Notes under the pieces: generated by a model
The model's database searches: none
The model's input: only the letters and a program-made list of their open reading frames with translations
What the model was told of the DNA's origin: nothing
Program-made: the position numbers and the translations under genes
Part shown: one piece after another, positions 10,416 to 19,312 of the stretch
How positions within the stretch are numbered: position 1 is the first letter of the stretch
How the letters are laid out: the number at the start of each line of letters is the position of its first letter
Source of the DNA: an uncultured Bacilli bacterium
GTDB taxonomy: Bacteria; Bacillota_I; Bacilli_A; RF39; UBA660
DNA: 53,493 bases
Assembly (NCBI GenBank): GCA_944331805.1
Contig: CALVIS010000003.1
Location: 1-53,493, forward strand
Direction: 5' to 3'

Positions 10416-12245
10416 TTATAATTCAAACTCTTTCATAAAAAAATCTACTAATCTATTTGTTCTTTCCTTTATGTCTTCGATATGCCAAGCATCTTTACTC
10501 ACTACATCGTCATTCAATTTTAATCCATTTTTATAGCCAATATAATTACCATCTTTATTAACTCTATTCTTTTTCTTTTCAAAAGACAAATTACTTAAGT
10601 TTTGGTTATATCCTGTTATAGTTAAATTTCCTAAAGTATGTACATAATTATTTAAATATTCAATTGCTAAATTTTTATCACCATTTGCTATCATATTAAT
10701 CCACTCTGTGGGAATATTTTCTCCTTCAGGGAAAATATGTTCTATTGTCCAAATATATTTATTACTATTATCTCTACTCCACAAATTAGTATATATTTCA
10801 TTTGTTTTAAATTTATCTTCATAATAACATAGTAAAAATCTTGTAGCATCTGGATTATCTAAATATATTGATCCTTTTAATTTTGCTTCAAATATTTCAT
10901 TAGATGATGAATTAGCTTTTAAATTATTGATAATCAAATCATATATTTCAGTACCTTGTTTATCTTTAATTAGTGCTACTAAATCCATAAATATCTTTGT
11001 TAGATTTCTTGTATTTGGATAATCTGTAATATTCCTTCTAACAAAAAACTTTGTTAAATAGTTAATAATATTTGCAATAATTTCATTATTTAAATTTAAT
11101 TCTTCTTTTTTTGACATCAAATATAAAAGTAAAATATATGCAGGTGCTCCTTGAATTTTATCTAAATTAAATAATGGCTGTGCTAATTCTTCAATAACAT
11201 CATCTTCACTTGCATTGTTAATTAGAATTGAATAATTTCTAGCTTCTTTTTCAACTCTATTTAAAAATTTTTCATAATCTGTTTTAATTAATTTTTCATA
11301 GATATCTAGTATTGTACTTTTTGTAGCTAGATAACCTAATGCATATTTTACTTTTCCTTCTGCTTTATATGGCTCGTTTAATTCATCCCTATAAGCATTA
11401 TAAAATTGTCTAAAAAATCTTTCTTGTACGCTATAATCTTCTCCTAAATAGGAAAGTATTTTTTTCCATTTAGAATAGCATTCATCTGATTTACCATCAT
11501 CATCTGACACACTAATTAATAAATTTTTTATTAAATCAATAGCAGATAAAGGAACTCCTCTATTATTCAAAGATTCAAATAGCATATAAGCATCTTTATG
11601 AGTTTCTACCTGAATAGAGACTAAGATAGCAGAATTAAATTTGTTTACTAACTCAAATAAAATATCTATTTCATTTAAATCTGAATCTTCTTTTTGAATT
11701 TCTTCTACATATTTATCAATTAAATTAGAAAAGTAATAATAGGCTCTATATATTCTTCTATTACCAGCATTATTCTTTTTTTCATAGTCTAAAAGCAAAT
11801 CATTTTCACATAGTAAACTAAAATAATCATCTCTATTATTATTTTGAACTTGTGGTTTTAATCTTGAAATATTTTTTCCATTTCTTTTAACAACTAATTC
11901 CCTTTTAATATTATTTAAATCTGTAAGTCCATCTTCATCTAATTGACTCTTCTTTTTATTTAATTTATTGTATAGAGCTATTAATAAAATAGAAATAGAT
12001 GTTAACCTTTGTTGTCCATCAATAACTTCTAATATAGCGTCGCTCCAAGCACTGACACTATCATCTACACAAATAATAGAACCTAAAAAATACCCTTTAT
12101 CATTTTCAATTACATCATTAAATAATAGATTCCATTCTTTTTGTCCCCATGTATATTCTCTTTGATATTTTGGTATGTTATATAAAATGCTTTTTTCATT
12201 AGAAAATATTTGAGCTATATTATTTGGCTCTGTATATTTAATCAT
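10416..12245 (-). CDS. GmrSD-type type IV restriction enzyme (DUF262 + DUF1524), BrxU-like
   Basis: About 609 aa. The N-terminal DUF262 (ParB-like NTPase) domain shows YQREYTWGQKEW and the DGQQRLTSI motif, which binds nucleotide and powers recognition. The C-terminal DUF1524 HNH nuclease domain shows WTIEHIFPEGE and HTLGNLTITGYNQNLS. Fused enzymes of this kind (GmrSD, BrxU, SspE-like proteins) cleave DNA carrying modified bases, or DNA lacking or bearing particular marks. I start at ATG 12245 because an AGGAG site lies 10 nt upstream; the GTG at 12254 is too close to it. It has its own extended -10 promoter and terminators on both sides, so it is a separate unit between BREX and Wadjet. BrxU is known to sit beside BREX and complement it; the same partnership here is inference. 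Confidence 0.88.
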   Translation of the reverse strand: MIKYTEPNNIAQIFSNEKSILYNIPKYQREYTWGQKEWNLLFNDVIENDKGYFLGSIICVDDSVSAWSDAILEVIDGQQRLTSISILLIALYNKLNKKKSQLDEDGLTDLNNIKRELVVKRNGKNISRLKPQVQNNNRDDYFSLLCENDLLLDYEKKNNAGNRRIYRAYYYFSNLIDKYVEEIQKEDSDLNEIDILFELVNKFNSAILVSIQVETHKDAYMLFESLNNRGVPLSAIDLIKNLLISVSDDDGKSDECYSKWKKILSYLGEDYSVQERFFRQFYNAYRDELNEPYKAEGKVKYALGYLATKSTILDIYEKLIKTDYEKFLNRVEKEARNYSILINNASEDDVIEELAQPLFNLDKIQGAPAYILLLYLMSKKEELNLNNEIIANIINYLTKFFVRRNITDYPNTRNLTKIFMDLVALIKDKQGTEIYDLIINNLKANSSSNEIFEAKLKGSIYLDNPDATRFLLCYYEDKFKTNEIYTNLWSRDNSNKYIWTIEHIFPEGENIPTEWINMIANGDKNLAIEYLNNYVHTLGNLTITGYNQNLSNLSFEKKKNRVNKDGNYIGYKNGLKLNDDVVSKDAWHIEDIKERTNRLVDFFMKEFEL

Positions 12246-12266
12246 TACACTCACACTCCTAAAGTT

Positions 12267-12272
12267 ATTCTA
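12267..12272 (-). promoter_or_regulatory. Extended -10 element of the GmrSD gene
   Basis: The minus strand reads TATATGATAGAATAA; TAGAAT with a TG one base upstream is an extended -10. No good -35 is seen at 17 bp (TTCTTT). The block ATATGATAGAATAA is identical to that at the jetA promoter. Confidence 0.4.
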
Positions 12273-12282
12273 TCATATATTT

Positions 12283-12318
12283 ATAATAAAAAGAAATGAT
12301 TATAATTTCATTTCTTTG
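12283..12318 (-). terminator. Terminator of the BREX operon
   Basis: On the minus strand AAGAAATGA pairs with TCATTTCTT across a short loop, followed by TTTTTATT. It lies about 135 bp downstream of the last BREX-operon gene. On the plus strand the same stem could also stop transcription. Confidence 0.6.
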
Positions 12319-12321
12319 GTC

Positions 12322-12395
12322 AAAAATAATTATTTTCGATTTTTAATATGTGGGGCGATGGGCATTATCTTTTAAAATAATTAGATAAAAATCGA
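12322..12395. repeat. Inverted repeats between BREX and the GmrSD gene
   Basis: Bases 12322-12335 are a perfect 14-bp palindrome (AAAATAATTATTTT). TCGATTTTTA at 12336-12345 is repeated perfectly inverted as TAAAAATCGA at 12386-12395. The 40 bp between them include TGTGGGGCGATGGGC, unusually G-rich for this genome. No gene is seen. The arms could form a cruciform, an RNA hairpin or a binding site. Confidence 0.5.
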
Positions 12396-12451
12396 TTCCT
12401 TGTGTTGTATGTTAGCTCTGTTTGAGGAGGATTGCAAGTTATTTTTCAACT

Positions 12452-13276
12452 TTAAGATTGTTTTAACAAGGTTTGATAAAAAGTTTGAATTTCTTGCACT
12501 ATTTGTTTAGTACTTCCATTTTCATTGCTATATATTTCCAATAACTTTTTATACATCGTTTCTCCGTAATATTCTACAAATTCTTTTTTTAAATATGTAT
12601 TTAAAAAGTAATTTTTAAACTCTTCATAAATTTCATCTATTAAATTTTCTGTTAAATTATTAAAATTTATATTTTTTAATTTTTGTAATAACCTTTTGTT
12701 CTGTTGATATAATTCAAGATGTTCTTCCTTCTCTTTTTCATTTCGTTTATCTAAATGTAAAATTGTCTTCTGAATCGATATTATAGTTTCAGGATTTTCT
12801 AAAATCATACTTTTAATTTCATCTGATGTTAACTTGTTCAGTTCAAAATCTACAACATTATTACAAATATGAAACAGTAGTATAAATTCTTTTTGTGGAA
12901 TACTTGTATGAAAAATTGTATACTGATCAGCATCATCAATTTTATTTGGATGCTCATATCTATTTCTATAGACAGAATATAATTCATAAATAGTATATGT
13001 GCTATTTAATGATTCTGCATTTAGTGGAATAACCTTTTTATTTAACTCAGATTCTAAATTTTGATATTTATCAAAATATTCTTTTTTATCTTTTATCGCT
13101 CTTATATAATTATATAAGTTGATTTTAAAATAGTTAAGTGTATCCTGAATTTCCAATTGAAAAGTTAGATTTAAAGCTTGTTTACTATATAATTCATCAT
13201 ATCTTTTTAAAGTCCTTTTGGTCCTTTCTCTAGCATTAAGCAAAGTTATCAATGTTTTAATCTTTTTCTGCTTCAT
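12452..13276 (-). CDS. BREX-operon tail protein with an Rx4H (HEPN-like) motif
   Basis: 274 aa, no recognised family. It is almost entirely helical and charged. Residues near 108-113 read RNRYEH, a match to the Rx4-6H motif that forms the active site of HEPN RNases, in the context YSVYRNRYEHPNKIDD where the polar residue after Arg is Asn, as in many HEPN proteins. The second half is Lys/Glu/Leu-rich with likely coiled coil. Its ATG overlaps the stop of the upstream gene by 4 bp (ATGA), so the two are translationally coupled, and both follow brxL by 6 bp. This suggests a two-component accessory module of the BREX operon, possibly an RNA-targeting toxin with a partner. The HEPN assignment is tentative: a short motif in a helical protein can arise by chance. 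Confidence 0.7.
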   Translation of the reverse strand: MKQKKIKTLITLLNARERTKRTLKRYDELYSKQALNLTFQLEIQDTLNYFKINLYNYIRAIKDKKEYFDKYQNLESELNKKVIPLNAESLNSTYTIYELYSVYRNRYEHPNKIDDADQYTIFHTSIPQKEFILLFHICNNVVDFELNKLTSDEIKSMILENPETIISIQKTILHLDKRNEKEKEEHLELYQQNKRLLQKLKNINFNNLTENLIDEIYEEFKNYFLNTYLKKEFVEYYGETMYKKLLEIYSNENGSTKQIVQEIQTFYQTLLKQS

Positions 13277-13722
13277 AGTCCTTCTACCATATTGAAAATT
13301 AATTTTTCGATTTGTACAACAGTATTAACTATTCTTTTGTTAGACAAGAATTTTAAATAATTTTCATATTGATTTTTATATTTAAATTTTATATCCAAGC
13401 CAGTAATATCTAACCAATAAATTCTATTACATGGAAACTCAATAGGAAATTCTATTGGAAAAGTAAAGCCACCATCTTCCACGTTTTTAATACTTAATAT
13501 AGTATTTTCGTGTTTAGTTAAATTAAATGCAAATTGTAATCCTGATAGTAAATCATTATTCATTTTATTATAAAGTCTATATCTACTTAAATTAGCTAGA
13601 AAAGAAATTATTTCTTTTTCTAGTCTTATCCAATCTTCTTTAATATAAATATCCGTGTTTTCTATTTTAGTTAATACTTCTTTTAAATCTTGAATAGCAC
13701 ATAATAAAATTTGCTCATTCAT
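13273..13722 (-). CDS. Small helical protein after brxL, partner of the Rx4H protein
   Basis: 149 aa, family not recognised. The first half is helical with a FAFNLTKHENT segment near residues 66-76, reminiscent of the Asn/Lys-His patterns seen in small helical defence partners. The middle carries the direct repeat FPIEFPIEFP, caused by a 12-bp tandem duplication around 13,434-13,460. The C-terminal part ends helical. The gene lies 6 bp after the brxL stop with only a weak ribosome site (AGGAATAG), and its stop overlaps the next start. It could be an antitoxin, adaptor or second subunit for its downstream neighbour; this is inference. Confidence 0.65.
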   Translation of the reverse strand: MNEQILLCAIQDLKEVLTKIENTDIYIKEDWIRLEKEIISFLANLSRYRLYNKMNNDLLSGLQFAFNLTKHENTILSIKNVEDGGFTFPIEFPIEFPCNRIYWLDITGLDIKFKYKNQYENYLKFLSNKRIVNTVVQIEKLIFNMVEGL

Positions 13723-13728
13723 TATTTT

Positions 13729-15759
13729 TTATTCTATTCCTAAGGCTTTATATACAGCATCTTCTGGAGAATTATAAAAAGAAATATTAAATTTAGAAAA
13801 CAAATCACTAGGAACATTAGAAATATCTCCCGCTGATGACATTGGTAACAAAATTTTCTTTGCTCCCGAATCAAAACACACCTGTAAAGTGTTAGCAAGT
13901 TCCTCTACTTTACTTATTGTTCCACCTATACTCATACTTCCTAGAATAACTAAACTGCCTTGCATAGGCTTTTTTAATGCACTACTACACATAGCAACAA
14001 AAGCCGCTAGTGATACATCCTTAGATGCTCCAACTCCTTGTAAATCTTCTACATGCAATAAATAATCTACATTTTCTACTTGAATACTTGCACTAATATT
14101 TTTCTTATTACCTTTAAAATAATTATATGCTGTATTTAATGCTTCTTTTGTTCCTCTATCAGATCCAATTCCCGTGATATTAAATTTACCATGTCCACTA
14201 GGAGATTCCACTTCAATTTTAAATGTTCCTATCATTCCAGAACTACCTCTTCCTATGAAATAGGTATGTCCGGCCTTAAGCATTCCTTCTGGTATTAATT
14301 TTCCGCCTCCACATTCTGGAACAGAAACAAAATTTTCTTCCATTGTATCTAAATCAATATATGAGAAATGAACATCATAAAATTCCATTCCACCTATTTT
14401 TTTAAGTTGCTCTTTTACACGACGTCTTCCAACTAAAGCATATTCTAATATTTCTCTTAATTCATCTTTAGTATATTCTCCATTTGGATATAATAATTTA
14501 ATTAGACCAGAAACTGTTTTTCTTACTGCAATAACATCACGTTGGTTTAAATTATTACCTAGTTTAAAATATTTATCTAAAGAATCTGAAAAAGTTCTTT
14601 TTCTCATTTCTCTAAAAAACTCTGATAAATAGTCAGTAATAAAACCATATTCATCTGTAATTAATTCAGGTCTCATTTTTGGAATTTCCCAACCTGGTAA
14701 ATAATAATGCATTCTATCAAAGAAAGCTGAATCAGTTGCCATTTCTTGTGGAAAAGGTTCAAAAAGATTAGATGTCTTTAATAATACTTCAACACTTTGA
14801 TTAATATTACCAACAAATACCATTGAGGCATTTGCATTTTTTTCTTCTTTTCCTCTTGCAAATGATCCTGATGCCATATAATCTTTCATTATTTGTATTC
14901 CATCTTTGTCTTTAAAGTGAATACCTGCTACTTCATCAAATGCAACACAATCCCACATTCCTACTAGTCCTATCTTCTTTTGACTCATATTATAAAATAA
15001 ATTAGCAACTGTTGTTTGTCCCCCTGATACTAAAATACTATTAGGAGATATTTCTTTATAAATATGTGATTTCCCTGTACCTCTAGGACCTAATTCACAT
15101 AAATTATAATTATTTTCTACTAATGGTACAGCTCTTTCAATAAAATGCCATTTTTGATTATTACTTAAATGAGTAGGTTCAATTCCCATTGAGCGAATTA
15201 ATACATCTATCCATTCATCTTTGCTAAAGTGCTTTCTTTCTTCAAATAAATCACTTAAATCCATATTAGGTAGTTGAATAGGATCTAAACTAGATATAAT
15301 AAATGGACTTTTATGTCTATCTTGATCATCATAAGAATAACTAACTTTAATAATACACCAAATACCACCAACTAGTAGTTTTTCATACTTTTTTATGTAT
15401 TCTTCACTAATAAGAGCATCTTTGATTCCTAAATTTGAAAATTCTGCTTGGTATATATCTAATCTCTCATTTAATCTAACAGTTATTTTATCAATAATTG
15501 TATAGATTCCTTTTTCTTTAATTTTTGATTTAATTTTCTCAGCCTCATCTGGGCGTACAAAATTATCTGCCAATATTCTTTTTACATTTTCAACACCATC
15601 ATTTATTGCTCTTTCATCATTTGTAGCACAATACATTCCTAGTAAATATTCAAGAACATATACAGGTACATTAGCACCTTCTTTTATCTTTTTTGTCAAA
15701 TCTTTCCTAACTACTTTACCTGGAAAATATTTGTTTAATTTAATATTTAACTCATCCAT
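13729..15759 (-). CDS. brxL: BREX protein BrxL, AAA+ ATPase with Lon-like domain
   Basis: 676 aa, the usual size for BrxL. BrxL is an MCM-like AAA+ hexamer with a Lon-like C-terminal domain, needed for BREX phage exclusion and associated with DNA. Walker A is GPRGTGKS at about residues 224-231, and Walker B-type residues lie in CVAFDEVAG near 270. The C-terminal 170 residues show Lon features: GVGASKDVSLAAFVAM around the nucleophile region and GGTISKVEELANTL around the lysine. The start has a strong GGAGGTG site, and the gene is 12 bp after pglZ. It closes the canonical six-gene set. Confidence 0.95.
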   Translation of the reverse strand: MDELNIKLNKYFPGKVVRKDLTKKIKEGANVPVYVLEYLLGMYCATNDERAINDGVENVKRILADNFVRPDEAEKIKSKIKEKGIYTIIDKITVRLNERLDIYQAEFSNLGIKDALISEEYIKKYEKLLVGGIWCIIKVSYSYDDQDRHKSPFIISSLDPIQLPNMDLSDLFEERKHFSKDEWIDVLIRSMGIEPTHLSNNQKWHFIERAVPLVENNYNLCELGPRGTGKSHIYKEISPNSILVSGGQTTVANLFYNMSQKKIGLVGMWDCVAFDEVAGIHFKDKDGIQIMKDYMASGSFARGKEEKNANASMVFVGNINQSVEVLLKTSNLFEPFPQEMATDSAFFDRMHYYLPGWEIPKMRPELITDEYGFITDYLSEFFREMRKRTFSDSLDKYFKLGNNLNQRDVIAVRKTVSGLIKLLYPNGEYTKDELREILEYALVGRRRVKEQLKKIGGMEFYDVHFSYIDLDTMEENFVSVPECGGGKLIPEGMLKAGHTYFIGRGSSGMIGTFKIEVESPSGHGKFNITGIGSDRGTKEALNTAYNYFKGNKKNISASIQVENVDYLLHVEDLQGVGASKDVSLAAFVAMCSSALKKPMQGSLVILGSMSIGGTISKVEELANTLQVCFDSGAKKILLPMSSAGDISNVPSDLFSKFNISFYNSPEDAVYKALGIE

Positions 15760-15771
15760 TTATTACACCTC

Positions 15772-18315
15772 CTAAAAATCAAAATTATTAGCAATTACTA
15801 TATCTATATAGAACTTTATTTTATCTTGAACAATTCCAGTTTCTTCATCAATAATTACAAGATAATAAGAATCATTTTTATTATATTTAATATTTTTAAA
15901 TACAAATTTTTCTTTAAAGAATCTATCTTTAACTTCTGTATTCTCATAATTAGCAATTATAGTACACTCATCAGATATTCTATTTCCATCCTTATCTTCA
16001 AAGTGTAATAAATATCTACAAGGTTTATTATTTTCATCAACATTTGAATCTTGAAAGAATTCAAGATAAGTAATAGCATTTGTTATTTTAGTTGATAGCC
16101 CCCCATAAGTAATACCTACTTTTTTACTCTTTTCAGTAGTTCTAGTAGATTTAAAATCTATAACAGGAATTATTATTTCTTGAGGAAGAATTCCCCCATG
16201 AACATAGTTTATCCCAGAACCTTGCCTAGCAAATATAATATTACCTTTAGGGATATTAACATAGCCACTATTTTCCCCAAATAAATAATCAAGACTTATT
16301 GATAAAATACCTTCTTCATTAACATTATTATCTGAATAAGAATATCTTGTTTTTTGTTTTGATGAATTAGTAGTTTTACTTGTTTTCTCAAAGTTTTCAA
16401 TTTTTCCTCTTTTATAGAAGAATCCATGATCAGCAGTTATAAATGCATTTATACCACTGAAAGTAGTGTGCAAATCTTTTACTAATCTTTCTAATTCATT
16501 TATCGCTTTATCACAAGCAGTAAAGACTTCATCTTCATTATGTTCTCCTACCTTATCTATTGTATCATGATAAATATAAACAATCTTTTTACCAGAAAAT
16601 AATTTTTTCCATTCTGATTTTGTTATCTCATATAAATCATCATATTTAATTGCAATAGAATGTGGATTTTCTTTTTGTAATAACAGTTCTCTACTCTTAA
16701 TACTACTTGATTCTTTTCCATCTACTAAAATATCATCACTATCACTAACTCTTGATAGTTCTTTATTTGGAAGTAGTGCAGCCATACCTAACTTCGTATA
16801 AGATGGAACTAATCCTTGCATATAAGTAATATCAGACTTACTTGCAAACTGTTTTAATTTTTCATTAAGTTCTTTAGCACATTCATATCTAAATGCATCT
16901 GATATTATTACTATTATCCGATCTTTTTTATCATTAAACGGTTTTATAAATTCTTTATAGAAATTATTTTGCAGGATCATACGACTAGAATCATATCTAG
17001 TCATACTCTCTATCATATCACTCCATTTAATAGATAACTCTCTCATAAAATTATTGACATAAATATTCTCTACTTTATTTTTTAAATCAATAAATAAGTC
17101 TCTATTTTCAATGTTGTCAAAAAAGAAATACATTTTTCTATACAAAGTATCAACTTCACTAAAGTTATCTGCATAATCTTTTGCAAATTTATCAATATCA
17201 ACAACTTTAATTGAATCTTCTACTATATTTATTTTTCTAAAAAATGATATTATTACTTGTAATAAATGATACTCATCATTTAACTTTTCAAACCAATACT
17301 TATTTTCTCTTATATTGATATAAGTATTATATAAGTTGTATTCTCCTATTCCAGTATATAACTTATCAACTATAAATTTTATAATATATTTATCAGCACA
17401 TTCAAATGCATCACTAAAAATATAATCATCTATATCCATAGAAGCAAGTAATTCATCAATTCCAAATTCTTTTTCTACTTCTTTAGACAATTTTTCAAAG
17501 CATCCTTTTGTTAATTTATCTCTCATTAAATTATTGATAAATACTGATACATTTGTTGCTTTATGAGTAAGTAAATATTTGCTATATCTACTTACTTTTT
17601 CAATATTTTTTAGACTAGTAGCAAAATATGTGAATATTAATGATTTATACACTTCTGGTAGTTCTTCGTGAGAACTTATACTAGCACCAAATGTAGTATT
17701 AAATAAATCTAATATAAATTCTTCACTACCAAACTTAAATAATTCTTCATATTTTTTTGAATCTTCATAATAACATTTAAGTATCTCTTTTAATATTTCA
17801 TCTTCATTTATAGACTTAATATTAAGTAATATAGCAGTAACAATTAAATCAATATTATCATTATTTTTTTCTTCAACATCAAAATTATTAAATTTGTTTT
17901 CTCTTTTCTTATCATTAAAGAATTTCCTATATTTTTTTACAATATTTCTCTCATCATCAGTTAATCCTAAATGTTTTATTGTCATTGTTGTTGAATCTGG
18001 ATTAAATAATAAATCACTATTAGAAGTTTCTAAATCTAATAAATCATTATCTATTCCCTTTTTTCTTTCAAAAGGAAGATAGATAACAATATTTTTATTG
18101 AGTTCTTCTTTTTCAATATGATATCTAATCCAAAAACTATTATTATCATATTTAATTATCTCTGTATTATCTAATACAAGTTCATTTATAAAATCTATAT
18201 ATTCCTGCTTTGGATCATACCAAAAGATTATCTTTCTAGTTCTTTTTCTTTCATTATCTCTTGAAAAAGCACCATTTAAAGTATCTTTTAATAGTTCTAA
18301 TACTTCATCAAACAT
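15772..18315 (-). CDS. pglZ: BREX phosphatase-like protein PglZ
   Basis: 847 aa. PglZ belongs to the alkaline phosphatase superfamily and is required for both host methylation and phage exclusion in BREX. The central catalytic domain shows IIVIISDAFRYECAKEL near residue 480 (metal-binding Asp) and FITADHGFFYKRG near 630 (Asp-His). The N-terminal arm (IIFWYDPKQEYIDFINEL) is the typical PglZ opening. The C-terminal 150 residues look beta-rich. GGAGGTG precedes the ATG. It is separated from the core gene pglX by one inserted gene encoding an ApeA-like HEPN protein. Confidence 0.95.
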   Translation of the reverse strand: MFDEVLELLKDTLNGAFSRDNERKRTRKIIFWYDPKQEYIDFINELVLDNTEIIKYDNNSFWIRYHIEKEELNKNIVIYLPFERKKGIDNDLLDLETSNSDLLFNPDSTTMTIKHLGLTDDERNIVKKYRKFFNDKKRENKFNNFDVEEKNNDNIDLIVTAILLNIKSINEDEILKEILKCYYEDSKKYEELFKFGSEEFILDLFNTTFGASISSHEELPEVYKSLIFTYFATSLKNIEKVSRYSKYLLTHKATNVSVFINNLMRDKLTKGCFEKLSKEVEKEFGIDELLASMDIDDYIFSDAFECADKYIIKFIVDKLYTGIGEYNLYNTYINIRENKYWFEKLNDEYHLLQVIISFFRKINIVEDSIKVVDIDKFAKDYADNFSEVDTLYRKMYFFFDNIENRDLFIDLKNKVENIYVNNFMRELSIKWSDMIESMTRYDSSRMILQNNFYKEFIKPFNDKKDRIIVIISDAFRYECAKELNEKLKQFASKSDITYMQGLVPSYTKLGMAALLPNKELSRVSDSDDILVDGKESSSIKSRELLLQKENPHSIAIKYDDLYEITKSEWKKLFSGKKIVYIYHDTIDKVGEHNEDEVFTACDKAINELERLVKDLHTTFSGINAFITADHGFFYKRGKIENFEKTSKTTNSSKQKTRYSYSDNNVNEEGILSISLDYLFGENSGYVNIPKGNIIFARQGSGINYVHGGILPQEIIIPVIDFKSTRTTEKSKKVGITYGGLSTKITNAITYLEFFQDSNVDENNKPCRYLLHFEDKDGNRISDECTIIANYENTEVKDRFFKEKFVFKNIKYNKNDSYYLVIIDEETGIVQDKIKFYIDIVIANNFDF

Positions 18316-18317
18316 AA

Positions 18318-19304
18318 TTAACTATTCACCTCCTCTTTTTCTAATTCTTGATATATGTATTCATTCCATTTATTTAAATTATTTGTAAAAGTTTCTTCAT
18401 CTATAAGAGTATCTATTCCAATCTTTTTTAAAATTAACATTCTATATAACATAACAATTTTAAACATAAATAAAGCTGATTCTTTGCCATTCAAAGTATC
18501 TTTTTTAGTGACAGAATGTGAAAATTTGTTTCTTGTATTAACTAATTTACTTAACAAAGAGTCAATATAATATTTGTTGTTATCATCTAAGTCTTCTTCA
18601 TACTTAAATACTTTAAATCTTGTATATTGAATATAAAATCTTAATTTGTCAATAAAATGTAAGTTTGATACTTTTGTCATGTCATCTTTTAATTTTTCAT
18701 AATCAGAAGCTGGTATGTTCATTACATCTATTGTATTAAGATAATCTTTTATTCTATTTAATTTTAAATTTATAATATCATTTCTACAGTCTTTAAATAA
18801 TACTTCAAATAAACCATCTAACGATTGAAGAACATTTACCATAGTAATTTCAGGATATAGATTACTTTTCATTGTTGAAACATTAAATATCGTAACCGGA
18901 AAATTTGCATTTTTATATATTTTTCTATATTCTTTAAAAGAATTAAAAAAAGTTTGATTATCTATTTCTTGTATATATTGTTCACTTGCTCTAATAAAAC
19001 ATTCTTTTGTCTTATATTGTTCTACAATATTTTTCAATTGGTTTTTATCCATAAATGATGCTTCTAAAATTTCTGGAAAATATCCTAATATTATTTCTAA
19101 ATATGAATAAAAGGTCCAAAATATATTTCTCAACTCTTGATCATCCAAAACACTAGAATTTAAATTGATTATAAATCTCTCATATTTATATTCAAACTTT
19201 ATTTCAAAATTATCAAATGCACAACTGGCATTCTTAAATATTTCTGGCATTATTATATTATTACCATTATTCTTTTTTACAACTGTTGATAGTTTTATTT
19301 CCAT
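18318..19304 (-). CDS. ApeA-like HEPN protein inserted in the BREX operon
   Basis: 328 aa. The C-terminal third carries RNKFSH at about residues 263-268, in the context LLSKLVNTRNKFSHSV, a canonical Rx4H HEPN ribonuclease motif. The arrangement of a beta-rich N-terminal part with a C-terminal HEPN resembles Apea-like HEPN proteins, some of which (ApeA) cause abortive infection. It lies 3 bp before pglZ and 8 bp after pglX on the same strand, so it must share the BREX transcript. A likely role is a backup RNA-cleaving suicide response when BREX fails; this is inference. The motif and context give good confidence for HEPN, less for ApeA itself. Confidence 0.8.
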   Translation of the reverse strand: MEIKLSTVVKKNNGNNIIMPEIFKNASCAFDNFEIKFEYKYERFIINLNSSVLDDQELRNIFWTFYSYLEIILGYFPEILEASFMDKNQLKNIVEQYKTKECFIRASEQYIQEIDNQTFFNSFKEYRKIYKNANFPVTIFNVSTMKSNLYPEITMVNVLQSLDGLFEVLFKDCRNDIINLKLNRIKDYLNTIDVMNIPASDYEKLKDDMTKVSNLHFIDKLRFYIQYTRFKVFKYEEDLDDNNKYYIDSLLSKLVNTRNKFSHSVTKKDTLNGKESALFMFKIVMLYRMLILKKIGIDTLIDEETFTNNLNKWNEYIYQELEKEEVNS

Positions 19305-19312
19305 ATTTATAC

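Noticed and set aside
13729..15759. Housekeeping Lon protease instead of BrxL
   Set aside because: The N-terminal part, the GPRGTGKS context and the position after pglZ match BrxL; the Lon-type substrate domain is absent.
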